NCBI GenBank assembly: GCA_040752395.1
Contig: JBFMHD010000071.1
Span: 1-12,373 of the forward strand
Direction: 5' to 3'
Source of the DNA: JBFMHD01 sp040752395 [NCBI: Candidatus Hydrogenedentota bacterium]
GTDB lineage: Bacteria; JBFMHD01
Length of the DNA: 12,373 bases
The position numbers and the translations under genes are program-made. The notes under the pieces are model-generated. The model did no database searches and had not been told where the DNA came from. It was given only the letters and a program-made list of their open reading frames with translations. The stretch's first letter is position 1; every line of letters starts with the position of its first letter. Shown in pieces: positions 1 through 6,709 of the stretch.

Positions 1-22
1 GAAGCACGGAGCCTGCTGAAAA

Positions 23-135
23 GTCTTGAGTCTTGAGTCTCGAGTCCTGTTTTGACTCACGACTCTTTTCATATCATCTTTAGTTTTTCATCCTTTGTGC
101 CTTTGAAAGTAAGAAGTAAGAAGTGAGAAGTATCA
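23..135. repeat. Heptanucleotide tandem repeats, two clusters
   Basis: Positions 23-50 hold four 7-bp units (gtcttga, gtcttga, gtctcga, gtcctgt). Complementary units (gactcac, gactctt) at 54-67 let 35-46 pair with 54-65 as an imperfect hairpin of two 5-bp blocks. A second cluster at 108-135 has units agtaaga, agtaaga, agtgaga, agtatca and runs to the stop codon of the adjacent phosphorylase. These are degenerate microsatellite-like intergenic repeats. No gene is visible in 1-132. Confidence 0.6.
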
Positions 136-2475
136 GAAGGGGTGAATAACAATCTCATTCTCATATTTTAATTCATCTGGCTTGATTATATTTCCTCTAA
201 TTTTTCTGCCGTTTAAGTAAATCCCCTTCTTTTCACTTTTTTTATAAACAATATTACAAATTTTATTTCGATAAATCCTTTTAATACTAAAAGAGTTCCA
301 TTTATCAGGGACGCAGGGGTCAATTACAAGTCCATCCCAGTCAGGTCTTATGCCAAGAAACCATTCACATAAAATTCTATGAAGCCAGGCAGAACTGCCG
401 GTATACCAGGTCCAGCTGCCGCGGCCGAAGTTCGGGCTATCGGGTCCATCAACGTTTCCAGCTGTTACATAAGGTTCAACAAAATATTTTTGGGCTTTAA
501 GTCCTCGAAGAACAGGTGAAAATTTTTGATATAACGCATAAGCCCATTCTTTATCTTTAATAAAGCAAGCCATCCACAAAGCCCAGACACCAGCATGAGT
601 ATATAACCCCCCATTTTCACGGGTGCCCGGTGCATAACGCGTTAGATAACCAATCGAAGAATCAGGACTCTTGTATGCAGGGTATAAAAGTATGCATCCA
701 TATTTTCGATCAAGATATTTTTTTATAGATTTAATAACAAGAGGTTTTCTATTTTGCGGGATTAAGCCTGAGAGGATAGACCATATTTGAGGGTTTAAAA
801 ATATTTTACCGTCCCTGCATCTCTTACTCCCGATTATTTCACCTTCATCAGTTGTTGCTCTAAGATACCAATTACCATCCCAGGCGTATTTATTTGTAGC
901 AATTTTTAGTTTTTTCATCACGTTTTTATAATAGGGTATCTTCTCTGTTTTATTTATTTTAGTTAATACAACAATAAGGTCAGAAAGGATATAATATAAA
1001 AACATACTCATCCATATACTCTCGCCCTTCCATTTATCGCCAGCAGATGATAGGCCATCATTCCAGTCACCCTCACCTATTAATGGTAGCCCGCGTTTAC
1101 TGCGTCTTTTGATTACAAGATTGATTGCTTTTAAGATATGATTAAGCAGAGAGTCTCTGCCTTTATCAACGTAGGCTTCAGTTTTATCAAGTATGTTGAA
1201 ATCACCTGTTTCTTTTAAGTAATTAAAAGTAACGAACCCGAGCCAGAGCAGATCATCAGAGAATTCGCTTTTTGGTCCAACACCAGCATCAGGGTGCCAC
1301 CAGTGATAAACCCTACCGTCAGAAAACTGGTGTCTTGCATGAAGTAGAATCTGATTTTTTGTTTTTTCCGGCTTTGATGGTAAAAATATTTGCGAATCCT
1401 GTAGCTGGTCTCTAAAACCAATTGCCCCACTTGATTGATAGTAACCACTACGAGCACAAAGTCTTGCTGAGATTGTCTGATAGGGGAGCCAGTAGTTGAC
1501 AAGTGCGTTTATATCGTCATTGGGTGTTTTAATCTGAGGGTTACAAGTCATTGCTTGAAAATATTTTAACGATTCTTCTATGATTTTATCAGTATCGGTC
1601 AAAGCAGTTTTTATGATGGAGTTAGCTTTAGTTAAAGTTTCAGAGACACCGAGGATAAAACTAAATTCGAGTGTTTGTTTTGGCTTTAGATTAATTTTCA
1701 ATCCAAGTGAAGCGATCCCGTCGCCGTGATTACCCACTGAGTTACCAAGATTGTTTCTTCTTATGCTTTCCGGGTCTGAAAGTTTTCTTGTTTTTCCGAT
1801 AAACACTTCTTTATCTCCGCTATATGAGCTTACCTTTTGTGAAACAGAATGAAACGCAACAAATGGCCAGGGCGTATTCCAGGCTTCTTTATATTGTGGC
1901 GAGGGAAAGATGCGTTTAGTTGCAAAGATAGAATTATTAAAAAACCAGGTCTTAATAAAAAGTTTATGGAATTCTCTGTGAGAATCAGGCCAGGGTCCAA
2001 GAAGCCATTCAAGATAAGAAGCAACAAATAAACTACGAGATTTATTTGAGCTGTTTTGTAGCCTTACTTTCCATATCTCGTAAGGCCTATCTTTACTCAC
2101 AAAAAACGATACCTCACACAGAACCCCATTCCTCACTGTTTTAATTATAGTATAACCGATACCATGAATACATTTATAGTCATCATATTTAGCGAGGCAG
2201 GGTCGAGGTGTAAGTGACCATAAATCATTACTTAATGAATCGTAAATAAACAGAAATTTGCCAGATCGCTCATCAATCAGATCCTGCTCGAACCGGGTGA
2301 TTCTATTGAGATTAGAGTTTTGATAAAATGAGAACCCGCAGCCGCTCTGGGTTATAACAAACCCGTAATCAGGGTTTGAGATCACATTAGCCCAGGGTCT
2401 TGGAGTATCTGGTGAAGTTATATGATATTCTTTTAAATCGTTACTAAAATAGCCGAACTCACTCTTATATTTCAT
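133..2475 (-). CDS. Glycoside hydrolase family 94 phosphorylase (cellobiose/chitobiose phosphorylase-like)
   Basis: A GH94 (former GT36) enzyme, which reversibly phosphorolyses a beta-linked disaccharide or oligosaccharide to a sugar 1-phosphate, usually in the cytoplasm. No signal peptide is visible. Numbered from the TTG at 2499: an N-terminal beta-sandwich with the typical opening FGYFSNDLKEY and PRPW, the FRDQ motif around R363-D364, then HWWHPDAGVG. GDWNDG follows at 477-482, where D481 is the expected general acid. GGLYTHAG around H635 fits the phosphate-binding region. About 780 residues matches chitobiose and cellobiose phosphorylases (about 800). I chose ATG 2475 because family members start just before GYF and the promoter's -10 lies over the TTG at 2499, which has no ribosome site; the TTG would add 8 residues. 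It ends in TGA. It stands alone behind its own promoter. The family call is secure; the substrate cannot be read from sequence. Confidence 0.93.
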   Translation of the reverse strand: MKYKSEFGYFSNDLKEYHITSPDTPRPWANVISNPDYGFVITQSGCGFSFYQNSNLNRITRFEQDLIDERSGKFLFIYDSLSNDLWSLTPRPCLAKYDDYKCIHGIGYTIIKTVRNGVLCEVSFFVSKDRPYEIWKVRLQNSSNKSRSLFVASYLEWLLGPWPDSHREFHKLFIKTWFFNNSIFATKRIFPSPQYKEAWNTPWPFVAFHSVSQKVSSYSGDKEVFIGKTRKLSDPESIRRNNLGNSVGNHGDGIASLGLKINLKPKQTLEFSFILGVSETLTKANSIIKTALTDTDKIIEESLKYFQAMTCNPQIKTPNDDINALVNYWLPYQTISARLCARSGYYQSSGAIGFRDQLQDSQIFLPSKPEKTKNQILLHARHQFSDGRVYHWWHPDAGVGPKSEFSDDLLWLGFVTFNYLKETGDFNILDKTEAYVDKGRDSLLNHILKAINLVIKRRSKRGLPLIGEGDWNDGLSSAGDKWKGESIWMSMFLYYILSDLIVVLTKINKTEKIPYYKNVMKKLKIATNKYAWDGNWYLRATTDEGEIIGSKRCRDGKIFLNPQIWSILSGLIPQNRKPLVIKSIKKYLDRKYGCILLYPAYKSPDSSIGYLTRYAPGTRENGGLYTHAGVWALWMACFIKDKEWAYALYQKFSPVLRGLKAQKYFVEPYVTAGNVDGPDSPNFGRGSWTWYTGSSAWLHRILCEWFLGIRPDWDGLVIDPCVPDKWNSFSIKRIYRNKICNIVYKKSEKKGIYLNGRKIRGNIIKPDELKYENEIVIHPF

Positions 2476-2500
2476 ACTCCTACTCGAAGAGTCTGACAAT

Positions 2501-2529
2501 ATATGTAAACGTTTTCATAATTTTGTCAA
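2501..2529 (-). promoter_or_regulatory. Promoter of the GH94 gene
   Basis: On the minus strand a perfect TTGACA (2524-2529) is followed after 16-17 bases by a weak -10 (TACATA 2502-2507 or ACATAT 2501-2506). Transcription would start around the TTG at 2499, which favours translation from the ATG at 2475. The spacer is filled by the palindromic operator listed separately. Confidence 0.5.
2503..2518. promoter_or_regulatory. LacI/CcpA-family type operator in the GH94 promoter
   Basis: Sixteen bases read ATGAAAACGTTTACAT on the minus strand. They are palindromic at 14 of 16 positions around a central CG and fit the catabolite-responsive-element consensus WTGNAANCGNWNNCW. LacI-family regulators bind such CG-centred palindromes. 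It lies between the -35 and -10, where a bound repressor would block polymerase. The regulator gene is not in the window. Confidence 0.6.
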
Positions 2530-2539
2530 GAAAAAAATT

Positions 2540-2562
2540 AGAGACCTCTAAAAGAGGTCTCT
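2540..2562 (-). terminator. Rho-independent terminator reading leftward
   Basis: A perfect 10-bp stem (AGAGACCTCT, 2540-2549, with 2553-2562) closes a 3-base AAA loop. On the minus strand a run of seven T follows; on the plus strand no T-run follows directly. It therefore stops transcripts moving leftward, just before the GH94 promoter. No minus-strand gene is recognisable to its right. Confidence 0.7.
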
Positions 2563-2667
2563 GAAAAACCCTATTTTTAAGGAATTTGTTTAAAAATTTT
2601 ATAAAACTATCTTTTTTAAGGGGTATACGATGTCCGGGATACTTTCCAAATATAGTCCAAAAAAGGA

Positions 2668-2695
2668 TTGACAATACTCCAATAGAAAATAACAT
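2668..2695 (+). promoter_or_regulatory. Possible rightward promoter upstream of the cassette
   Basis: TTGACA (2668-2673), a 16-base spacer and TAACAT (2690-2695, 4 of 6 matches) face the restriction-modification cassette. Apart from this, 2563-2790 holds no gene I can support. The only ORF there runs straight through the attC hairpin and is probably chance. Confidence 0.3.
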
Positions 2696-2790
2696 AACAA
2701 ATTTTCTTGAAAAGTTAACAAAAATTAGATTTTTATCCAAACACGGAAAAGGAAAAGAATTATTAAGTATGTACCGCCGAGCCGAACTTC

Positions 2791-2879
2791 GTCTAACACA
2801 GCATAAAAGGTTTGTGCCTTACAGCACTCACCCAAATTTTTGCTTCGCAAAAACTTCTTTTATGCTGAGAATGTTAGGC
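2791..2879 (+). repeat. attC-like integron recombination site, copy 1
   Basis: It starts with GTCTAAC (RYYYAAC, 2791-2797) and ends with GTTAGGC (GTTRRRY, 2873-2879). Inside, CAGCATAAAAG pairs with CTTTTATGCTG, leaving unpaired AGAA on the right arm. Two smaller hairpins lie in the centre (GTGC/GCAC and TTTTTGC/GCAAAAA). The length of 89 bp is in the attC range. Cleavage is expected between G2873 and T2874. A copy 84/89 identical lies at 5737-5825. Confidence 0.75.
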
Positions 2880-2905
2880 GACATTTTGCTTGGCGGATTT
2901 GCAGA

Positions 2906-2911
2906 TATAAT
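2906..2911 (+). promoter_or_regulatory. Candidate -10 element of the cassette's own promoter
   Basis: A perfect TATAAT lies 49 bases before the original restriction gene start (2960). The -35 at the right distance is poor (ATTTTG or TTTTGC, 2883-2889). An internal promoter would be expected for a two-gene cassette that must express methylase wherever it lands. Confidence 0.35.
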
Positions 2912-2959
2912 CAAAATGAGAAAACATAAATATTATAAAATACAATCAAAGGATTAACT

Positions 2960-3085
2960 ATGTCTACATTTGAACTTGGTTCGGCAACAGCTAAAGGAGG
3001 CTTTGCTAACGAAAAGGCTATTTGTGGCAAGTTTAACAATTGGGAAACCGATGATGAGTCGCCGCTCTGGCTTAAAATTATGTGA
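2960..3085 (+). pseudogene. N-terminal fragment of the type II restriction endonuclease, cut by in-frame TGA
   Basis: ATG 2960 has a ribosome site AAAGGA at 2948-2953, six bases away. The 41 residues begin MSTFELGSATAKGGFANE, a conserved-looking opening I associate with a family of type II restriction enzymes. They run to WLKIM and stop at TGA (3083-3085). The next codons in the same frame, with no shift, read YNTSQIDSVRAIHIPTR and lead straight into the ORF starting at ATG 3137. One point mutation (for example GGA to TGA, giving IMGY) would explain this. The full gene 2960-3793 would encode about 277 residues. Confidence 0.7.
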
Positions 3086-3136
3086 TACAACACCAGCCAG
3101 ATTGATTCTGTAAGGGCAATTCATATTCCAACGAGA

Positions 3137-3793
3137 ATGAAAAGGACAGATATAGAACGATTAGGATTGAAAGAAACTTATGAAGAATTGATGAAATTCA
3201 AAAAGGCAGATGCCCAATTGAGAATTGTGATTACTATTGGTAAGATAGTAAAGATTGAAAATCTATCATTGAAGAAAGCAAACTCAGACGCAGATTATAA
3301 TCAGATAGATAAAAGATGGGTAGAAACATATCAGGAAATATGGAAATTTTCCAATGATGTAGCCTTTGGACTTAAACTTTTTACAGGAGAAGTCAATCTT
3401 GTTTCCCACCCTGAGATAGTCAGAAATAAAACATTGCGAGACAAAAGAAGGATGTTTCTTGATGAGCTTCCAACAGATTTAAAGAATAAAATTATGAACT
3501 TCTTTGCTGAAAATAAAATCCTTGTGGTTACAGACATCCTAAAGGGTAGAGGAGGTTTATCAGCTAACTGGATGTTAGTAACGAGGTACAACAGAGAAGA
3601 CGACACCACCACTTGGATTCTAAAGGATATTAACACAGTAATGAATTTCTTTGGTTCCGGCAATGTAAGAATGTCCCCGAGAGGAAGTTTATACATTGGA
3701 AGGATTACTATGCAAAGGAAAGGCGGTACTCCAGATCCAACAAAATTACAATTCAAAATAAAACCGTGTGAATTATTTAAAGTGGGAGAATAA
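3137..3793 (+). CDS. Type II restriction endonuclease, C-terminal 218 residues after a premature stop
   Basis: Probable DNA endonuclease partner of the methyltransferase that starts 2 bases after its stop. A possible PD-(D/E)xK-like core is D25 in KKADAQLRI followed by SLK at 44-46; numbering is from ATG 3137. The stretch NQIDKRWVETYQEIW, RRMFLDELP, ILVVTDILKGRGG, then SPRGSLYIGRITMQRKGG and LQFKIKP looks like the conserved body of an uncharacterised type II restriction family. I recognise the pattern but cannot name the prototype or the recognition site. ATG 3137 has no ribosome site and lies inside the ancestral frame (59 codons downstream of 2960), so this product exists only through restart or readthrough and lacks the N-terminus. 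Activity is doubtful. The alternative that 3137 is the true start is weakened by the conserved sequence upstream. Confidence 0.7.
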   Translation: MKRTDIERLGLKETYEELMKFKKADAQLRIVITIGKIVKIENLSLKKANSDADYNQIDKRWVETYQEIWKFSNDVAFGLKLFTGEVNLVSHPEIVRNKTLRDKRRMFLDELPTDLKNKIMNFFAENKILVVTDILKGRGGLSANWMLVTRYNREDDTTTWILKDINTVMNFFGSGNVRMSPRGSLYIGRITMQRKGGTPDPTKLQFKIKPCELFKVGE

Positions 3794-3795
3794 AC

Positions 3796-5685
3796 ATGTT
3801 CTTCTTGGCAAAAGTAAAATTTGACCTAAGAGACCCGGATGAACTTTATTTTGCTCAAAGGGAAATAGATAGTTTATTGAAGATAAAGACAGAGTTTGTT
3901 AAAACAATCGCCTCTCTGATTAAAAAGGAACCTTTTAACTTGCTTGATGACGAGGTTGTCCACTTGATTACTCGGTTAGTTTATATGGGTGAAGGGCAAG
4001 GATATTTAGCAGAGATACCGTTTAGAGAGATAATAAGTATAGTAAAAAAGGCAACCTTCTTCAGAGAAATTTATGGAATTTTTGAAGCAGAAAATAATCC
4101 AGAGAGACTAAAGGAGTTACTAAATAAGGTAGGGATAACAATTAGCAGTGAACAATTAGAGAATGAAAAAATAGATCCAAATCCTTATACTCAAATTTTC
4201 TTAAAGAACTTAAACGATACGAGTAAATTAGTAGCAATTAGATTTTTGCCTTTCCAAACACTTTTTGAATATGCAACTGAGGTAAAGAAACTTCCGGCAG
4301 CAGTATTCCGTCCTAGAAATAGTGAGAACTGGGCAGAGTACTTTAAGGAGAAGGAAAATGGAATAGAAAAAGGTATAAAAGAATTACTTGAACACATGAA
4401 AACAGGTTATTATCGTTCACCCCACTTTGGACTTGGGAAAAATCATGTAGGTGACTTTGTAGATTGGGCATCTACTGACCTGAGAAAACCCTTTCTTCAT
4501 TACCTCCACAAATACAAAGGAAAGGGAGATCCAAGAATATCACGTGCCTTGATAAACTTATTAGATGTGAAAGAAGGTGATACAATCCTTGACCCTTTTG
4601 TAGGTTCAGGAGCATTTATTGCTGATGCTCCCTCCATGGGATTAAATGCTATCGGTATAGAGATTTTGAATATAGGAAAGATGATTACTGAAGTTAAATG
4701 TAATCTAGGAATTAATATCACAGATTTACGAAACACTATAATCAAATTATTTGAATCTATGGATGGTATACTCTTCAAACAAGATATAAGGAATGAGTTA
4801 ACAGAAATAAAGGAAAAAATTAAAAAGAATACTGGCAATAATAGAACTTATGAGAATATCAGCCCACACTTGGCAAAAATTATATTTCTAAAGAAAGGCA
4901 TAGATAATATAGGTAATGAAGAAACAAGGACATTTCTTTTAGTTCTCTTAAGCCAAGAGATTGTAGAATATTCTGAAAAAAAGAGAGGATGGGATATAAT
5001 TAACTCTTTCAAATCTTATATTGAAGATAGATTCTTAACTTTATATGCTACTAAGAAACTTGCAGAGATACTCAATGTAAATCTCAACAAAGGTAAGGTT
5101 ACAATAATTAAAGGAGATTCCACTAATATGTCAATGATCAAAGATAATTCTATTGATGGAATGCTTACTTCTCCCCCTTATTTTGACGCTTTAGACTATA
5201 TCGGAAATAACAAGGTTTCAATTTTAATTTTGGGTTTAGATGAAGACCTTACTTGGGAATCTACAAAGCAATTTTATGAAGTAAAACATCGAGACGAAAA
5301 AAAGTATGAAACATTACCGCTGTTTGTCAGTGATAGATATTTTTCTATTCAATTACCTCCATCAAGTTTAAAACTTATAAAGCTACTGCAGGAATCCCGT
5401 AGAGCATATAAATCAAAAGTTGTCGAAAATTACCTAAAGATGATGAAACTTTCATTCGAGGAGTGTTATCGTGTTTTACGAAACAAAAAGTATTATTTAA
5501 TGGTGGTAAGCAAAAATCATAGATGGATAATAAATGGACAGGAGCAAACGATAGAAACGTCTTCTATACTAGCAGATTTAGGAAGATCTGTTGGTTTTAA
5601 AGTAAGCGATGTCATTGAGCACGGATTATCCAAAGCTGATAAAGGTAAGATCGGAGTAGAAGACATACTGGTTTTCCAAAAATGA
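3796..5685 (+). CDS. Site-specific DNA amino-methyltransferase of the restriction-modification cassette
   Basis: An S-adenosylmethionine-dependent DNA methylase of 629 residues. A motif X-like segment (LHKYKGKGDPRI, around residue 235-250) leads into motif I DPFVGSGAF at 266-274, which binds the cofactor. Catalytic motif IV TSPPY is at 458-462; SPPY points to N4-cytosine or N6-adenine rather than C5 methylation. The order X-I-IV leaves about 185 residues between I and IV and about 165 after IV for target recognition. The first 200 residues have no domain I recognise. A ribosome site GGGAG (3784-3788) lies seven bases before ATG 3796, and the start is 2 bases after the endonuclease stop, so the two are co-transcribed. 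The frame is open and appears functional; it would protect host DNA or act as an orphan methylase if the endonuclease is dead. It ends in TGA. Confidence 0.88.
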   Translation: MFFLAKVKFDLRDPDELYFAQREIDSLLKIKTEFVKTIASLIKKEPFNLLDDEVVHLITRLVYMGEGQGYLAEIPFREIISIVKKATFFREIYGIFEAENNPERLKELLNKVGITISSEQLENEKIDPNPYTQIFLKNLNDTSKLVAIRFLPFQTLFEYATEVKKLPAAVFRPRNSENWAEYFKEKENGIEKGIKELLEHMKTGYYRSPHFGLGKNHVGDFVDWASTDLRKPFLHYLHKYKGKGDPRISRALINLLDVKEGDTILDPFVGSGAFIADAPSMGLNAIGIEILNIGKMITEVKCNLGINITDLRNTIIKLFESMDGILFKQDIRNELTEIKEKIKKNTGNNRTYENISPHLAKIIFLKKGIDNIGNEETRTFLLVLLSQEIVEYSEKKRGWDIINSFKSYIEDRFLTLYATKKLAEILNVNLNKGKVTIIKGDSTNMSMIKDNSIDGMLTSPPYFDALDYIGNNKVSILILGLDEDLTWESTKQFYEVKHRDEKKYETLPLFVSDRYFSIQLPPSSLKLIKLLQESRRAYKSKVVENYLKMMKLSFEECYRVLRNKKYYLMVVSKNHRWIINGQEQTIETSSILADLGRSVGFKVSDVIEHGLSKADKGKIGVEDILVFQK

Positions 5686-5736
5686 GTAAAGTCAACTCAA
5701 ATAGATATGAAAGAATGATTGCCAAGCAAAACGGTC

Positions 5737-5825
5737 GTCTAACACAGCATAAAAGGTTCGTGCCTTACGGCACTCACCCAAATTTTTGCTTCGCAAAAAC
5801 TTCTTTTATGCTGGGAACGTTAAGC
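5737..5825 (+). repeat. attC-like integron recombination site, copy 2
   Basis: Same 89-bp layout as copy 1, with five substitutions: GTCTAAC at 5737-5743, GTTAAGC at 5819-5825, and the CAGCATAAAAG/CTTTTATGCTG stem unchanged. In an integron this is the attC belonging to the restriction-modification cassette, with its last six bases (TTAAGC) contributed by the next cassette. Cleavage is expected between G5819 and T5820. Confidence 0.75.
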
Positions 5826-5867
5826 AAAATGCCAAGCCCAACAAAAAATTATGTAAGGTGAAAGAAG

Positions 5868-6209
5868 ATGGCTACCCGGACAACATTAGAGCGACTGGAA
5901 CAACAAGAAACTCGGCTGCCGATACGTGATCAACTAAAGCTGATAGCTCGCATCCCCGAGCGGTTGAGTATTATGCCGCGGGACATAGAGAAACAACATG
6001 CTGGAGATACTGATAAACTTTTAACATTGTGCGATGCGACAGCGGATATGTGGGAAGGCAAGTTTGATGCGGCTCAAGAGATTCGCCAAATGCGTCAAGG
6101 ACGAGAGGAGCAAATATGGCCGAGAATAAACACAATTTTTCTATCAGCTCCCCCAATTATCTCACCTGCGAATTGTAAAAGCATTGGAAAAGGCAGGTTT
6201 TACAATTAG
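5868..6209 (+). CDS. Probable antitoxin gene upstream of a HicA-type toxin
   Basis: A 113-residue soluble, charged protein beginning MATRTTLERLEQQE. Ribosome site AAGGTG (5855-5860) lies seven bases before ATG. I do not recognise a named domain. The DAAQEIRQMRQGREEQI segment (residues about 65-82) resembles the C-terminal tail of small antitoxin-like proteins found next to HicA genes; this is from memory, not a search. The natural end is probably near IWP (about 6120), because the last 26 or so residues are read out of frame through the toxin gene's 5' end. It starts 42 bases after attC copy 2, so it may be the first gene of the next cassette. Role as antitoxin is inferred from position. Confidence 0.6.
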   Translation: MATRTTLERLEQQETRLPIRDQLKLIARIPERLSIMPRDIEKQHAGDTDKLLTLCDATADMWEGKFDAAQEIRQMRQGREEQIWPRINTIFLSAPPIISPANCKSIGKGRFYN

Positions 6210-6369
6210 AAGACAGGGAAAACACATAACGATGTCTGATGGGATATCCATAATTCAGGTTCCGCGAAATAATCCTGTTAAAAAGTACACATTAAAGGAA
6301 ATAATTGAAGACGCAGGACTAACAATAGAACAATTTAAAAACATGATATGGTTATTGATAAATGGTTAA
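6184..6369 (+). CDS. hicA: HicA-family mRNA interferase toxin, N-terminus split by a frameshift
   Basis: HicA toxins are small double-stranded-RNA-binding-fold ribonucleases that cleave mRNA. This frame gives EKAGFTIRRQGKHITMSDG with the RQGKH motif carrying the catalytic histidine, then VPRNNPVKKYTLKEIIEDAGLTIEQF, a close match to the family ending. The TTG at 6184 is unlikely to be the ancestral start. In the same frame the codons from about 6146 read LPQLSHLRIVKAL, the missing first helix, but an upstream TAA leaves them without a start. A strong ribosome site AGGAG (6106-6110) sits five bases before ATG 6116 in another frame, which stops at 6176. A one-base loss between 6119 and 6155, for example in the T5 or C5 run, would explain the break. 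Either the toxin is inactivated, or this is slippage or an assembly error. Confidence 0.7.
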   Translation: MEKAGFTIRRQGKHITMSDGISIIQVPRNNPVKKYTLKEIIEDAGLTIEQFKNMIWLLING

Positions 6370-6583
6370 TGATCAGAGAATATTGAATTATTTGTCAATA
6401 AAATGATTTATATCACCCTAACCCGAATAAATCGGAAAAGAAATATTACCACACTTACATTCTGTAGATATTTTTCTGATTTTTCTATCATAAAAGGATG
6501 ATAAAGCTATTTGAGATAAAGAGATCGAAATTATGTATCTCGCTAGTGCATTGTGACATTAATTTCTGACCGTAGATTTTTTA

Positions 6584-6651
6584 TGTCATACCCCCGAAAG
6601 CGGGAATCCATACTCTTTTACTGGATTTCACGGTCAAGCCTGGGAATGACA
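6584..6651. repeat. Palindromic intergenic repeat (TGTCAT...ATGACA type), possible MITE
   Basis: Inverted ends TGTCATACCC (6584-6593) and GGGAATGACA (6642-6651) match at 9 of 10 positions. Inside are a CCC/GGG hairpin around CGAAAGCGGGAATCCA and a second TGGATT arm. This pattern matches a repeat commonly seen dispersed between genes in several bacterial groups, recognised from memory. Imperfect direct copies of GAAATT..ATCTCGC flank it at 6527-6543 and 6659-6672. Confidence 0.55.
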
Positions 6652-6709
6652 ATGTGCTGAAATTTATCTCGCAAACCACTATCTTTTTTAATGCTCGTAA
6701 TTCAACCCA

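Larger units (their letters stand above)
2874..5819 (+). mobile_element. Integron-type gene cassette carrying a restriction-modification pair
   Basis: This is the segment between the predicted cleavage points of the two attC-like sites, 2,946 bp. It contains a restriction endonuclease gene (broken) and a methyltransferase gene in one orientation, then its own attC at 5737-5825, which is the usual layout of a cassette. Its ends are complementary: 2873-2882 pairs with 5734-5743 (one G-T pair), and 2884-2894 pairs with 5721-5731 without mismatch. Joined ends in the circular form would therefore extend the attC stem. No intI gene or attI site is in the window. Confidence 0.65.

Noticed and set aside
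1215-1502. Other ORFs on the opposite strand or in other frames within the large genes
   Set aside because: They lie wholly inside well-supported coding regions (GH94, methylase, EF-G-like) and have no family resemblance or start signals.
2480-2740. Minus-strand ORF of 86 codons overlapping the GH94 start
   Set aside because: It crosses a strong terminator and the GH94 promoter and overlaps the GH94 coding region; no ribosome site or family pattern.
2586-2957. Plus-strand ORF of 123 codons left of the restriction gene
   Set aside because: It reads straight through the attC-like hairpin, ends over the ribosome site of the restriction gene, and shows no recognisable domain or ribosome site. 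The second attC copy carries no equivalent ORF.
3083-3085. TGA read as glycine or tryptophan (alternative genetic code)
   Set aside because: The methylase (5683-5685) and GH94 (133-135) genes both end naturally at TGA at the expected family length. Reading through would add unrelated tails, in GH94 into microsatellite DNA. A premature stop is simpler.
2791-5825. CRISPR array
   Set aside because: The only long direct repeats are two copies nearly 3 kb apart with genes between; no short regularly spaced repeats exist in the window.
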